Shown one piece after another: positions 51,767 through 60,864 of a stretch of DNA of 64,000 nt (position 1 is the first letter of the stretch; every line of letters begins with the position of its first letter). The stretch lies in NCBI GenBank assembly GCA_049840935.1, contig JASGJA010000024.1:62001-126000 (forward strand). Direction: 5' to 3'. The stretch is from Mesorhizobium_G sp049840935. GTDB lineage: Bacteria > Pseudomonadota > Alphaproteobacteria > Rhizobiales > Rhizobiaceae. The notes below the pieces were generated by a model that was not told the origin of the DNA, did not search any database, and saw only the letters and a list, made by a program, of their open reading frames with translations. Position numbers and translations under genes: made by a program.

Positions 51767-52946
51767 ATGGGTCTGGAAATGAATCTCCTCGACGCCCTGC
51801 GACCAGAAGCAAGGCAAGCGCCTCTAAGCGGCATTGTTGCCGTGATGACGCATGGCTGGGGTCGCGAGGGTCTAATTCCGCTTTGGGCAGGCGAGGGGGA
51901 TGCACCCACGCCGGACTTCATCACGCGCCCGGCCATGGAATCTCTTCGCGAAGGGCGAAACCTTTTACACGCGCCAGCGCGGCATTCCTGAATTGCGCGA
52001 GGCGCTTGCTCGTTATCACACACGGATGTTCGGACGAAATTTCGATTTCTCGGAGTTTCTGGTTACCGGCGGCGGTATGCATGCGATCCTGCTTGCGGTT
52101 CAGGCAACAGCGGGCGCGGGCGATGAAGTCGTTTATCTGGCTCCTGCTTGGCCAAACTTTCCTTCAGCCGTCGAGATTGCTGGGGCGAAGGCCGTACCCG
52201 TTGGCCTCGACTTCAATGAGAATGGCTGGACGCTCGATCCGCATCGGATTGAAAGTGCAATTACGCCGCGCACCAAGGCGCTGTTTATCAATACGCCGTC
52301 CAATCCGACCGGCTGGACTGGAGACGTCGAAACACTTCGCGTCATTCTGGAAATAGCTCGTAGGCACAATCTCTGGATAATTGCCGACGAAACCTACACG
52401 CTGTTCCATTTTGACGGCGGGCGCGCCGCCTCTTTTGCTGACGTGATGGAGGAGGGCGATCCGGTCATCTTCGTAAATACCTTTTCCAAAAACTGGTCCA
52501 TGACGGGCTGGCGCATCGGTTGGGTTCAGGTTAATCCCTCGCTGCAACTGGTTTTCGAAAATCTCATTCAATATTCCACCTCCGGCGTCGCAACCTTCAT
52601 GCAGCGCGGCGGTGTGGCTGCGCTGGACGAGGGCGATGCCTATGTCGCCTCGCAAGTCGAGCGCGCACGGCAGGCGCGTAACATTGCAACAGCAATCATC
52701 GGCGGTACGGGTCGCGCGCGGCTCGTTGCTCCGGCGGGCGCCTTTTACCTTTTCTTCGGTGTCGAAGGTGTCAGCGATTCTGCCAAGGCCGCGTTTGATA
52801 TAATCGATCAGGCGAATGTCGGCCTCGCCCCCGGCACTGCCTTTGGCGAGGGCGGCGAGGCATTCTTTCGCATGTGCTTTAACCGCCGTCTTGAAGACGT
52901 TGAGGAGGCGTCCAAGAGAATTGCGGGGTGGATTTCGGGGCTGTGA
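51767..52946 (+). pseudogene. Class I/II PLP aminotransferase, one-base frameshift
   Basis: Aminotransferase of about 392 aa, aspartate/pyridoxal-phosphate type I fold. The first part (LLDALRPEARQAPLSGIVAVM, GLIPLWAGEGDAPTPDFI, PAMESL) and the second part (AKGETFYTRQRGIPELREALA, TGGGMHAILLAVQA, INTPSNPTGW, DETYTLFHFDG, PLP-lysine region VNTFSKNWSMTGWRIGW) are in different frames. Removing one base near 51945-51947 (CTTCGCG) joins them as MESLAKGETFY. The active-site residues are intact. Substrate is not evident; ilvE follows on the same strand after 113 bases, but the spacing suggests a separate promoter. Confidence 0.86.
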
Positions 52947-53059
52947 CATTCAAACGCGCAACTGCGCGCTTGCATTGCATTAGCACTTGCTCCAACACCG
53001 TGCCGCCATTTGTTGTTTTTCGACCCGCACAAGGGAGGCGGGCCGTCGAGAGGTCAGAT

Positions 53060-54139
53060 ATGAGCAAGTACAACTTCACCAAGATCAAGCACCCGTCGCC
53101 GAAAACGGCAGAGGAGCGGGCCGCGCTGATGACGAATCCGGGCTTCGGCAAGGTATTCAGCGATCATATGGTGACAATCAAGTGGAGCACGGACAAGGGT
53201 TGGCATGATGCCGAAATTCGTGCGCGTGAGCCGTTCCAGATAGATCCCGCCAGTTCAGTGCTGCATTATGCTCAGGAAATTTTCGAGGGCATGAAGGCGT
53301 ATCGTATGGCCGATGGCTCTCTGGCGCTGTTCCGCCCAGAAGAAAATGCGCGCCGCTTCAATGAGTCGGCTGAGCGCATGGCCATGCCGGAAATCCCGGA
53401 AGACATGTTCATCGAAGCGGTCGAAGCTCTGGTCCACACTGACGAGTCATGGGTGCCGGAAGGCGATGGCAGCTTCTACCTGCGCCCCTTCATGTTCGCC
53501 AGCGAGTCGTTCCTCGGCGTGCGACCGGCCAATGAGTATATTTTCTGCGTCATAGGCTCGACGGTCGGCGCTTACTTCAAGGGCGGATATAAAACCGTCT
53601 CCGTCTGGATTTCTCAGGAATACACGCGCGCTGCCCCCGGCGGCACCGGCGCGGCCAAATGCGGTGGCAACTACGCATCCAGCCTTGTTGCAACCGCTGA
53701 GGCTTTCAAAAACGGCTGCGATCAGGTCGTGTTTCTCGACGCTGTCGAGCGCAAATGGGTCGATGAACTTGGCGGCATGAACATCTTCTTCGTGATGGAC
53801 GACAAGACAATTGTTACGCCGCCACTCGGCACGATCTTGCCCGGCATCACCCGCGCGTCCATCATGAAGCTTGCGCGCGAGTCCGGTTACACGGTCAATG
53901 AGACACCTTACTCCTTCGACCAGTGGAAAGAGGATGCAGCCAGCGGCAAGCTGCGCGAAGCGTTCGCCTGCGGCACTGCTGCTGTCATCGCCGGCATCGG
54001 TACGGTCAAATATCCGGAAGGCACATTCGCAATCGGCAATAGCGGCGATGGCGAAGTTACTGGCGAACTCCGCTCCAAACTGGTGGGTATCCAGCGCGGA
54101 ACAGTTAAAGACACGCACGGCTGGATGCATACGATTTAA
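53060..54139 (+). CDS. ilvE: Branched-chain amino acid aminotransferase
   Basis: Fold IV PLP enzyme of the class II (eukaryote-like) BCAT group, 359 aa, catalysing the last step of leucine, isoleucine and valine synthesis and the first step of their breakdown. Seen: VLHYAQEIFEGMKAYR, LALFRPEENARRFNESAERM, FYLRPFMFASESFLGV, catalytic Lys in GTGAAKCGGNYASSL (about 200), ELGGMNIFFVMDD, LPGITRASIM and EAFACGTAAVIAGIG. ATG 53060 is preferred because GAGAGG lies six bases upstream and homology starts at SKYNFTKIKHP; the frame is open further upstream. Confidence 0.95.
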   Translation: MSKYNFTKIKHPSPKTAEERAALMTNPGFGKVFSDHMVTIKWSTDKGWHDAEIRAREPFQIDPASSVLHYAQEIFEGMKAYRMADGSLALFRPEENARRFNESAERMAMPEIPEDMFIEAVEALVHTDESWVPEGDGSFYLRPFMFASESFLGVRPANEYIFCVIGSTVGAYFKGGYKTVSVWISQEYTRAAPGGTGAAKCGGNYASSLVATAEAFKNGCDQVVFLDAVERKWVDELGGMNIFFVMDDKTIVTPPLGTILPGITRASIMKLARESGYTVNETPYSFDQWKEDAASGKLREAFACGTAAVIAGIGTVKYPEGTFAIGNSGDGEVTGELRSKLVGIQRGTVKDTHGWMHTI

Positions 54140-54207
54140 ACGCTCTAGACCCTAGCGGCGGAAGAACGTTGAATGCGCTGCAGCGGGAAGCCGCTGCGGC
54201 GCTTCTG

Positions 54208-54549
54208 TTACATGCGTTTCCAATTCTGAGTCTTGCAGATCAATCCGCCAAGCACACAGCCGCTCATTTTCAGGCTGTCGCCGGAAAGGGCAGCTTTGCC
54301 CGAGTAAGTCTTATCGGTGGCCGGATCTGTTATCTCGCCGGTATACTTCCCGTCACCACCGGCATTCAGCGTGCCGATGCGCTTTCCGCTATACTTGCCG
54401 GTCTTAATGGTGATCGAAAAAGGTCCGCCACCTGCAATCGCTGCCGTCTCGCCTGAATTTGTTTTCCAGTTGCCGACAATATCGTCGGCAAAGGCAGCGC
54501 TCGTTGCGATGAGCAGGGCCGCTGCCGTAACGCCTATTTTTCGAAACAT
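54208..54549 (-). CDS. DUF2147 family secreted protein
   Basis: 113 aa with a signal peptide (MFRKIGVTAAALLIATSAAFA) and the DUF2147 pattern: DIVGNWKTNSGETAAI, ITIKTGKYSGKRIGTLN, a GKYTGEITDPATDKTYSGKA strand region and KMSGCVLGGLICKTQNWKR at the end. Members are small lipocalin-like periplasmic proteins of unknown role. GGGAGGA lies before the ATG. Confidence 0.85.
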   Translation of the reverse strand: MFRKIGVTAAALLIATSAAFADDIVGNWKTNSGETAAIAGGGPFSITIKTGKYSGKRIGTLNAGGDGKYTGEITDPATDKTYSGKAALSGDSLKMSGCVLGGLICKTQNWKRM

Positions 54550-54974
54550 GCAATTCCTCCCGTGATCCCGTTGAACGCGTGCGAACGATATCGCGTCTTT
54601 TCTCTCCCGGCGCTCAGACTAGTCCAACCAATATGCCAGCGAAAGCCGGTGCCGCTGGGTAAGATTGCGGATTTTTCGACCTTAAACATGCCTCAGGAAA
54701 AAGCTTACCGAAACATGAACGGAGGACATGCTTAACAAAGCGTTTTTTACTGCATTCCAAGCAAATTCGACATATCGCTCAAACCTCAGCAATTGCTGGA
54801 TTTTTGTGGTTAATACGATGCTTAATTTACGAAGTTTTTCGATTTCGTTTGGGTCGCGTTAAGCACACCGTTTAACCGGTGATTCAAGCGTCGGGTCCAT
54901 TCTCCAAACCATCGAAAGCAAGCCCACGGCAAAACAAAAAGGGCAGCTCTCGGGGGATAACAGGGACGACGGAC
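54550..54974. other. 425-base intergenic region without a gene
   Basis: Divergent gap between the DUF2147 and Sel1 genes, A+T richer than its surroundings. The 12-base palindrome CAGCAATTGCTG (54786-54797) and the TTAA-rich stretch TTAATACGATGCTTAAT (about 54811-54827) are the only structures I note; either could be a regulator site, and TTAA pairs are reminiscent of CtrA boxes, although the spacing of eight is not the usual seven. No convincing small reading frame or terminator. Confidence 0.4.
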
Positions 54975-55241
54975 ATGGCACAATTCGACACTCATGAAGG
55001 CAGCTTCGGCACGATGGGAGATCGCTCCCAGGCCGACATGCTTTGCGAGCTTGGCCTGATGTACGCAACGGGCCGCGACTGCGCAACCGACCTGGTTGCG
55101 GCGCATAAATGGTTCAATATCGCCGCGATCCGCGGCTCGGCTGAAGCCGCCCGCCTGCGTGCGGAACTGGCTCCGTCGTTGACGAAACCGGAACTCGTCC
55201 GTGCGCTTCGTGAAGCGCGCGAATGGATGACGATGCACTGA
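54975..55241 (+). CDS. Small Sel1-repeat protein
   Basis: 88 aa, with a Sel1-like helical repeat (ADMLCELGLMYATGRDCATDLVAAHKWFNIAAIRGSAEAARLR). Such repeats usually mediate protein contacts. No signal peptide, so likely cytoplasmic. ATG 54975 is chosen over the upstream in-frame ATG at 54879 because the homologous part begins here (AQFDTHEGSFGTMGDRSQ) and the upstream region is non-coding in character. Followed about 100 bases later by a terminator. Confidence 0.8.
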   Translation: MAQFDTHEGSFGTMGDRSQADMLCELGLMYATGRDCATDLVAAHKWFNIAAIRGSAEAARLRAELAPSLTKPELVRALREAREWMTMH

Positions 55242-55339
55242 ATTTACAAAGGCCGGACCGGAGAGAACGCGGCATCGAAGGACAGCTGCGCCACCGGAAA
55301 TAACAAGGCCGCAAATACAGGGAAATGACCTCCAGTCAG

Positions 55340-55374
55340 GCCGCAGTGGGAAACCGCTGCGGCTTTTCCTTTTG
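55340..55374 (+). terminator. Intrinsic terminator downstream of the Sel1 gene
   Basis: Stem GCCGCAG / CTGCGGC (55340-55346 and 55357-55363) with a ten-base loop, followed by TTTTCCTTTT. Confidence 0.8.
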
Positions 55375-55512
55375 CAGTTCTCATTGATTTGATCATGCCC
55401 TTGCTACTGGCTTGCTAAAATGGCAGGGCTGGCCTGCTGGCATATTGATAATGTGCAGGCTACCAACGGCACTTCATTTACCGCCGAACCAGAAAATTCA
55501 GGGAGAAAGCCC

Positions 55513-56640
55513 ATGATACTCAAAAGATTGACCCAAGCGGCGTTGCTGAGCCTTGCGCTCGGAACACCTGCGGCCATCGCTGCTGAAGATATCAGCATCG
55601 CTGTCGCCACGCCGGTAACCGGGCCGCTTGCGAACATCGGCGACCAATATAAGCGCGGCGCGGAAGCAGCAGCAGCCGAGATCAACGCCAAGGGTGGCGT
55701 GCTTGGCGGACGTCAGATCAAGATCGTGATGGAAGACGATGCTTGCGATCCGAAGCAGGCCGTGTCGGTTGCAAACCGTGTCATCGCTGAGGGCATCAAG
55801 TTCGTGGACGGGCACACCTGCTCCGGCGCGACCATTCCGGCTTCGGCAGTTTACGCCGAGGGCGGCGTTCTCATGATGACCGCATCCGCATCGAGCCCGG
55901 TTCTCACAGACGATGCGGCCAAGAATGGTTGGCCGACGATCATGCGTCTCTATACGCGTGATGATGCGCAGGGCCTGTTCATCGGTCCGTGGATTGCCGA
56001 GAAGTATAAGGGCAAGCCGGTCGCAATCCTGCACGACAAGAGCGCATACGGTCAGGGAATTGCCGAAAAGGTGAAGGAATCCATCAACGCGAACGGCATG
56101 CAGGAAGTGCTTTTCGAAGGCATCAATGCCGGCGAGAAGGACTATTCGGCAGTTGTCACCAAGCTGAAGGAATTGAACCCGGCCCTTGTCTATTTTGGCG
56201 GTTATCATCCGGAAGCTGGCCTGATGCTGCGTCAGGCTGCGGACGCTGGTTTCAAGTTGACCCTGATGATGCCTGACTCCATTGCTTCCCCTGAGTTCTG
56301 GCAGATTTCCGGTCCGGCTGGCGAAGGCACGATGTTCGTGTTCCCGGCTGATCCGCAGGCTCGCCCGGAAGCCAAGGCAGCCGTGGAAAAGTTCAAGACC
56401 GAAGGCTACGCACCGGAAGGCTTCACCCTGTTCTCCTACGCCGTGATTCAGGCAATCGCACAGGGCATCGAGCGCGCAGGCAGCGACGATCCGATGGCGG
56501 TCGCCGAAGCTCTCAAGAATGGTCAGGCGGTCGAGACAGTTGTTGGCTCGGTTGTGTTCGACGAGAAGGGTGACATGAAAGACCCGAAATACGACATCAA
56601 CCTCTGGAGCAACGGCAAGTACGCGCCGATCCAGCAGTAA
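55513..56640 (+). CDS. Branched-chain amino acid ABC transporter substrate-binding protein (LivJ-like)
   Basis: Periplasmic binding protein of the type I (leucine/isoleucine/valine) family, 375 aa. Signal peptide MILKRLTQAALLSLALGTPAAIAA, mature start EDISIAVATPVTGPLANIGDQYKRGAEAAAAEINAKGGVLG, then the cysteine pair (DDACDPKQA and GHTCSGA) and ligand-contact YAEGGVLMMTASASSP and KSAYGQGIA. ATG 55513 has AGGGAG upstream. No livHMGF genes flank it, so it must share a permease encoded elsewhere. It ends with its own terminator. Confidence 0.93.
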   Translation: MILKRLTQAALLSLALGTPAAIAAEDISIAVATPVTGPLANIGDQYKRGAEAAAAEINAKGGVLGGRQIKIVMEDDACDPKQAVSVANRVIAEGIKFVDGHTCSGATIPASAVYAEGGVLMMTASASSPVLTDDAAKNGWPTIMRLYTRDDAQGLFIGPWIAEKYKGKPVAILHDKSAYGQGIAEKVKESINANGMQEVLFEGINAGEKDYSAVVTKLKELNPALVYFGGYHPEAGLMLRQAADAGFKLTLMMPDSIASPEFWQISGPAGEGTMFVFPADPQARPEAKAAVEKFKTEGYAPEGFTLFSYAVIQAIAQGIERAGSDDPMAVAEALKNGQAVETVVGSVVFDEKGDMKDPKYDINLWSNGKYAPIQQ

Positions 56641-56660
56641 ACTATCAATCGTGAATGAAG

Positions 56661-56691
56661 CGGCCGGGCATTGCCCGGCCGTTTCTATTTT
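56661..56691 (+). terminator. Intrinsic terminator of the LivJ-like gene
   Basis: Stem CGGCCGGG / CCCGGCCG with loop CATTG, followed by TTTCTATTTT, 21 bases after the stop. Confidence 0.88.
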
Positions 56692-56743
56692 CAAGAGACC
56701 CATACAACTGTATATTGCAACTTCTTGTGCGAAGGAGGGGCAT

Positions 56744-57886
56744 ATGGGCAGGACCAGAACCACACTCACAGTGCTTGCAGTGCTTTATCCGGCCTGCGCT
56801 TGGGCGCAGGATAACTACGGCAAGTTCTTCGACCTTCCCATTGCGCTTGAGAATGTTCCGAACGGGCAGGGCAAGCCGTTTCGGTTAACAAAAGAACTGA
56901 AATTCGAGGATCCAACTGGCGCATTTTGGGATGTACCGGCGGGTGGTTATACAGATGGAGCCAGCATTCCGTGGTTGTTCCAGATAATCGTCGGCGACAA
57001 TTACAGCGGGCCATACTTCCCCGCCGCAGTCATTCATGATTACTACTGCTGCGTGCAGACCCATCTGGCGATCGATACGCATCGCAATTTCTACTACGGC
57101 ATGTTGGCAAACGGCACACCAAGCTGGCAGGCTTGGTTGATGTACACCGCCGTGCGCGTTGGCGGACCGGACTGGTCCGAAGCACAGGTAGCCTCGAATG
57201 GAGACGGCAGCCAATGTCTGGATGACGCAGCACCTGTACCGCAAGCGATGGTGGTTGCGCCGGAGCCTTCATCAAATCCTACGATGACCATGACTATGCG
57301 CCGCAGTGCGCCGAATCCTATGGATGAATTTGTGGAAGCTGCGGGTCGCGCCCAGGAGGAGCGCGATACATTTGTTCTCTCGAAGCTGATGGCTGTCGCA
57401 AAAACGCTGAAGGAGAGCGAGGGCAAAGTGATCGATGTTACCGACCTAGGGCAGATACCGGCCACCTTTGAGGGTGTGGAACAGCTGCGCTCCATCGTGA
57501 CGCGCGCAACGAATTTTTCGGATTTCAATACCGACATAGATCGTGCGCGTTTCAATGATTTCGGTCTGCTGGTGCCAATTGATGGAACGCTAACGGAAGA
57601 GACGCAAAAACTGCGTGATCAGGGCGGGCTTTCAAATGTCAGCCGACCATGGACGGCCTCCGAGCTTAACCAGTTGGGGGTTGCCTCGGCTCGCCTCCCT
57701 GAACGCCTGCCGGAAACCTATCTGCAAGATGCGGCGCGCACCACATCGCTGAACGGCACGGGCCTGGAATGGTCGGTCGCGAAAACCCCACAAGTTCGCC
57801 AGCAGTGGAACCGCATAATCGATGCCGACCGCAATTTCCGCAACTGGAACAATCTGCGCATAACGCCCGGACGCATTCAGCAATAG
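56744..57886 (+). CDS. Secreted DUF1353 domain protein with unknown C-terminal extension
   Basis: 380 aa. A signal peptide (MGRTRTTLTVLAVLYPACAWA) leads into a DUF1353 domain at about residues 35-150 (DPTGAFWDVPAGGYTDGASIPWLFQIIVGDNYSGPYFPAAVIHDYYCC and TH-x-NFYYGML), with conserved His/Asp residues that look like a metal or catalytic site. From about 175 on it has a proline/methionine-rich linker and about 200 residues I cannot assign (LGQIPATFEGVEQLRSIV, VPIDGTLTEETQ, ...QQWNRIIDADRNFRNWNN). DUF1353 is best known from phages, but here it is exported and stands alone. GAAGGAGGGG precedes the ATG. Confidence 0.78.
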   Translation: MGRTRTTLTVLAVLYPACAWAQDNYGKFFDLPIALENVPNGQGKPFRLTKELKFEDPTGAFWDVPAGGYTDGASIPWLFQIIVGDNYSGPYFPAAVIHDYYCCVQTHLAIDTHRNFYYGMLANGTPSWQAWLMYTAVRVGGPDWSEAQVASNGDGSQCLDDAAPVPQAMVVAPEPSSNPTMTMTMRRSAPNPMDEFVEAAGRAQEERDTFVLSKLMAVAKTLKESEGKVIDVTDLGQIPATFEGVEQLRSIVTRATNFSDFNTDIDRARFNDFGLLVPIDGTLTEETQKLRDQGGLSNVSRPWTASELNQLGVASARLPERLPETYLQDAARTTSLNGTGLEWSVAKTPQVRQQWNRIIDADRNFRNWNNLRITPGRIQQ

Positions 57887-57892
57887 CGGCTG

Positions 57893-59866
57893 CTATTCCT
57901 CGACGAAGCGCACCAGAACAGTTCCATCCGTTACTTGCGAGCCTTGGGAGACAATATCTTCGATCACGCCGTCATGCGCGGCGGAAATCGTATGCTCCAT
58001 CTTCATGGCTTCCAGAATGAGAAGCGCTTGTCCCTTCGCAACTGTCTCTCCCTTGGCAGCCATAACGAGCTTTGCGAGTCCCGGCATTGGCGCGCGCATC
58101 GATGAGGCTCCGGCTTCCCCGTCGGCAGCAGCTGCGAACGGGTCTGGCACGGAGAAAGTGTATGCGTTGCCATTTTCAAATACCGTCACATGGTCGGGCC
58201 AGATAGCAAAACGCCCCGCAAAACCATTGCTGAACGGCGAAGCATGTTCATGCGTTTGGTCGCTGACATCCAGTGTCACGGCGAAACGGTTATTCGCAAT
58301 CGGCACGACGCGCGCGTGGATCGGCGTGTCGCCCATCCCGATTGTTACGCTGCGTGCCAGCGGATGGAAGTGCGAATAGCCGCTTAGCGTACTCCAAGGA
58401 TCGTCGGACGCCTCGATTGCCCCAGCGCCTGAGGCGAGGAGTGCTGCGAGGCTAATCGTATCGGCGGAAGCGGGCGGCAGAGCCGTCAATTCTTCCTGCT
58501 TACGTCCGATCAATCCAGTGTCCACATCTCCGATCGCAAAATCCGCATTGCGAGCCAGCGCGGCCAAAAATACCGCATTCGTCACCGAGCCAGCGATTTC
58601 GGTCTGATCAATGACCTGCGCAAGCGCGTCGAGCGCGGTTGCCCGATCCGCCGCATGGACCACGATCTTTGCGATCATCGGATCATAGTACGGGGAGATT
58701 GTATCGCCCGCGCGCACACCCGTTTCGATGCGCATGGTCGCGCCCGGCGGTGCGATTGCCGGGAAAGCGAGGTGGTGCAGCGTTCCAATAGCGGGCAGAA
58801 ATCCCTTGCTTGCATCCTCGGCGTAAAGCCTCGCCTCGAAGGCATGGCCGTTCAGCCGAATTTGGTCCTGTGCCAACGGCAGCTTTTCGCCCGCTGCCAC
58901 GCGCAACTGCCACTCGACAAGGTCCAGCCCCGTGACCATTTCCGTCACCGGATGTTCGACTTGCAGGCGGGTGTTCATTTCCATGAACCAGAAGCGGTCT
59001 GCGCGAAGCCCCCGCGAGGCATCGACGATGAACTCTATCGTGCCCGCGCCGGAATAGCTGATGGCTTTTGCGGCCTTTACAGCGGCGTCGGTCATGGCGG
59101 CCCGCATCTCATCCGTCATGCCGGGGGCAGGGGCCTCCTCGATAACTTTTTGATGGCGGCGCTGGGCTGAACAGTCCCGCTCGAACAAATGGACAACATT
59201 GCCGTGATTGTCGCCAAATACCTGCACTTCGATATGCCGAGGCTTCTCGACATATTTCTCGATCAACACGGCATCATCACCAAACGCAGCTTTCGCCTCA
59301 CGCTTGGCCCCGGCTAGCGCTTCGGCAAAATCGTCAGGATTATCGACACGCCGCATACCCTTGCCGCCGCCGCCCGCGCGCGCCTTGATCAACACCGGAT
59401 AGCCGATGTCGTGGGCCTTACCTGCCAGCAGAACAAGTTCCTGAGCCTCACCATGATAGCCGGGCACAACCGGCACTCCGGCCTCTTCCATCAATCGCTT
59501 GGCCGCGTCTTTCAGACCCATCGCGCGTATGGAAGCCGCAGATGGACCAATGAAAATGAGTCCGGCATCAACGACTTGATCGACGAAGTTCGGGTTTTCC
59601 GAGAGAAAGCCGTAACCCGGATGAATCGCTTCGGCACCCGTCGCTTTCGCCGCCTGAATTATGCGTTCGGCCACGAGATAGCTTTCGGCAACCGGCGACG
59701 CACCAATATGAACGGCCTCGTCCGCCATGGCGACGTGCAGAGATTTCGCATCCGCATCCGAATAGACCGCCACTGTTTTGACGCCAAGCTTGCGCGCCGT
59801 GCGAATGATCCTGCAGGCGATCTCGCCGCGATTTGCAGTCAGGATTTTGCCGAATGGTGGCTTCAT
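57893..59866 (-). CDS. Acyl-CoA carboxylase biotin-containing alpha subunit (methylcrotonyl-CoA type)
   Basis: Biotin carboxylase plus biotin carrier in one chain, 657 aa. Biotin carboxylase part: KILTANRGEIACRIIRTARKLG, HPGYGFLSENPNF, glycine-rich ATP loop IKARAGGGGKGMRRV, RDCSAQRRHQKVIEEAPAP, FMEMNTRLQVEHPVTEM. A middle BT domain precedes the carrier domain with the biotinylated Lys in LEAMKMEHTI (about 621). The size and BT region fit methylcrotonoyl-CoA carboxylase alpha (MccA, leucine breakdown) better than the shorter AccC, but the carboxyltransferase beta subunit is not adjacent, so substrate is inferred. ATG 59866 has GGGAGG seven bases upstream. Confidence 0.87.
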   Translation of the reverse strand: MKPPFGKILTANRGEIACRIIRTARKLGVKTVAVYSDADAKSLHVAMADEAVHIGASPVAESYLVAERIIQAAKATGAEAIHPGYGFLSENPNFVDQVVDAGLIFIGPSAASIRAMGLKDAAKRLMEEAGVPVVPGYHGEAQELVLLAGKAHDIGYPVLIKARAGGGGKGMRRVDNPDDFAEALAGAKREAKAAFGDDAVLIEKYVEKPRHIEVQVFGDNHGNVVHLFERDCSAQRRHQKVIEEAPAPGMTDEMRAAMTDAAVKAAKAISYSGAGTIEFIVDASRGLRADRFWFMEMNTRLQVEHPVTEMVTGLDLVEWQLRVAAGEKLPLAQDQIRLNGHAFEARLYAEDASKGFLPAIGTLHHLAFPAIAPPGATMRIETGVRAGDTISPYYDPMIAKIVVHAADRATALDALAQVIDQTEIAGSVTNAVFLAALARNADFAIGDVDTGLIGRKQEELTALPPASADTISLAALLASGAGAIEASDDPWSTLSGYSHFHPLARSVTIGMGDTPIHARVVPIANNRFAVTLDVSDQTHEHASPFSNGFAGRFAIWPDHVTVFENGNAYTFSVPDPFAAAADGEAGASSMRAPMPGLAKLVMAAKGETVAKGQALLILEAMKMEHTISAAHDGVIEDIVSQGSQVTDGTVLVRFVEE

Positions 59867-59971
59867 GTCATGTCCTCCCGCCGCATCCGGAATCGAAAAC
59901 GGCCAGAGTTGCATAATGCGCCTCTGGCCGCCTTGAAAGCCTAAAATACGCTCTGTTTATGCGAGCCACTG

Positions 59972-60733
59972 TTACTTCGTATTGCTGACCATTCCAAAGT
60001 GAGCACCCTGCGGGTCGGTGCAATTGGCTACCCATTGGCCACCCGGCACTTCCATCGGCTCCATGATGATCTTGCCGCCATTTGACGTCACGCGCTCCAC
60101 GGCCGCATCCAGACCATCGACGATGAAGTAAAAATTCCAGCAAACCGGGACGTGGGGAGGGCGGTTCATCATCGCGCCCATATCGACGCCATCAAGGGCA
60201 ACAAGCTGATATGTTCCCATATCGCCCATGTCGATGCCCTGTCCCTTGGTCCAGCCAAACAGGCCAGAGTAGAACGTGAAAGCTTGTTCCCAATTGTCGG
60301 CCATCAATTCGTTCCAGCCGACATGTCCCGGTGTCATGGCTGGGACCGGCGGTTGCTCAGGTCCGCTCGGCTGGAGCAGCATAAACATGGCCCCTTGCGG
60401 ATCAGAAACGACCGCAAATCGGCCAACGTCAGCGCCGATTTCCTCCGGACCGCGGTGCAAATTGCCACCGGCTTTTTGCAGAGCGGCAACATCCGCATCG
60501 ATGTCTTTCGAGCGAATGTAAGCTACCCATGCGGGCGGCATTCCGTTTGCTTTTGCAGCCTCAGGGATCGGCATAATGCCGCCGAGGCCGCGCTCACCGG
60601 CTTTGACCACTGTGTAGTCCATACCCGTTCCCGGAAAGGGTTCGAGATTCCAGCCCATGACTTTCGCGTAAAACGCTCTCGCCGCTCCCGCGTCGCTCGT
60701 CATCAATTCGTGCCAAATGAATCCTGCGGACAT
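59972..60733 (-). CDS. VOC family protein with two glyoxalase-fold domains
   Basis: 253 aa, two tandem vicinal-oxygen-chelate modules. The first begins GFIWHELMTSDAGAARAFYAKVMGW and ends with FAVVSDPQGAMFMLLQPSGP; the second begins PGHVGWNELMADNWEQAFTFYSGLFGWT and ends WVANCTDPQGAHFGMVSN. His and Glu near the start of each module are possible metal ligands. Similar proteins are annotated as glyoxalase/bleomycin-resistance-like, and the true substrate is unknown. ATG 60733 follows AAGGGAG. Stands alone next to mccA. Confidence 0.88.
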   Translation of the reverse strand: MSAGFIWHELMTSDAGAARAFYAKVMGWNLEPFPGTGMDYTVVKAGERGLGGIMPIPEAAKANGMPPAWVAYIRSKDIDADVAALQKAGGNLHRGPEEIGADVGRFAVVSDPQGAMFMLLQPSGPEQPPVPAMTPGHVGWNELMADNWEQAFTFYSGLFGWTKGQGIDMGDMGTYQLVALDGVDMGAMMNRPPHVPVCWNFYFIVDGLDAAVERVTSNGGKIIMEPMEVPGGQWVANCTDPQGAHFGMVSNTK

Positions 60734-60864
60734 TGTGCTCTCCCTTCGTGTGTTTTGCTTGGTTGCGCGAATATCGACCTTCACAAACGAAGACGATCCA
60801 TCACGCCGGATTCCGACAAATAGACGATGCAAATGTCGAAAACTGTCAGGAGACTTTCTGAGCC

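Noticed and set aside
54811..54827. CtrA box before the Sel1 gene
   Set aside because: The TTAA pairs are separated by eight bases, not seven, so I list the site only as a structure.
55498..56769. 423-aa frame antisense to the LivJ-like gene
   Set aside because: Shadow of a strongly conserved coding gene; no ribosome site or motifs.
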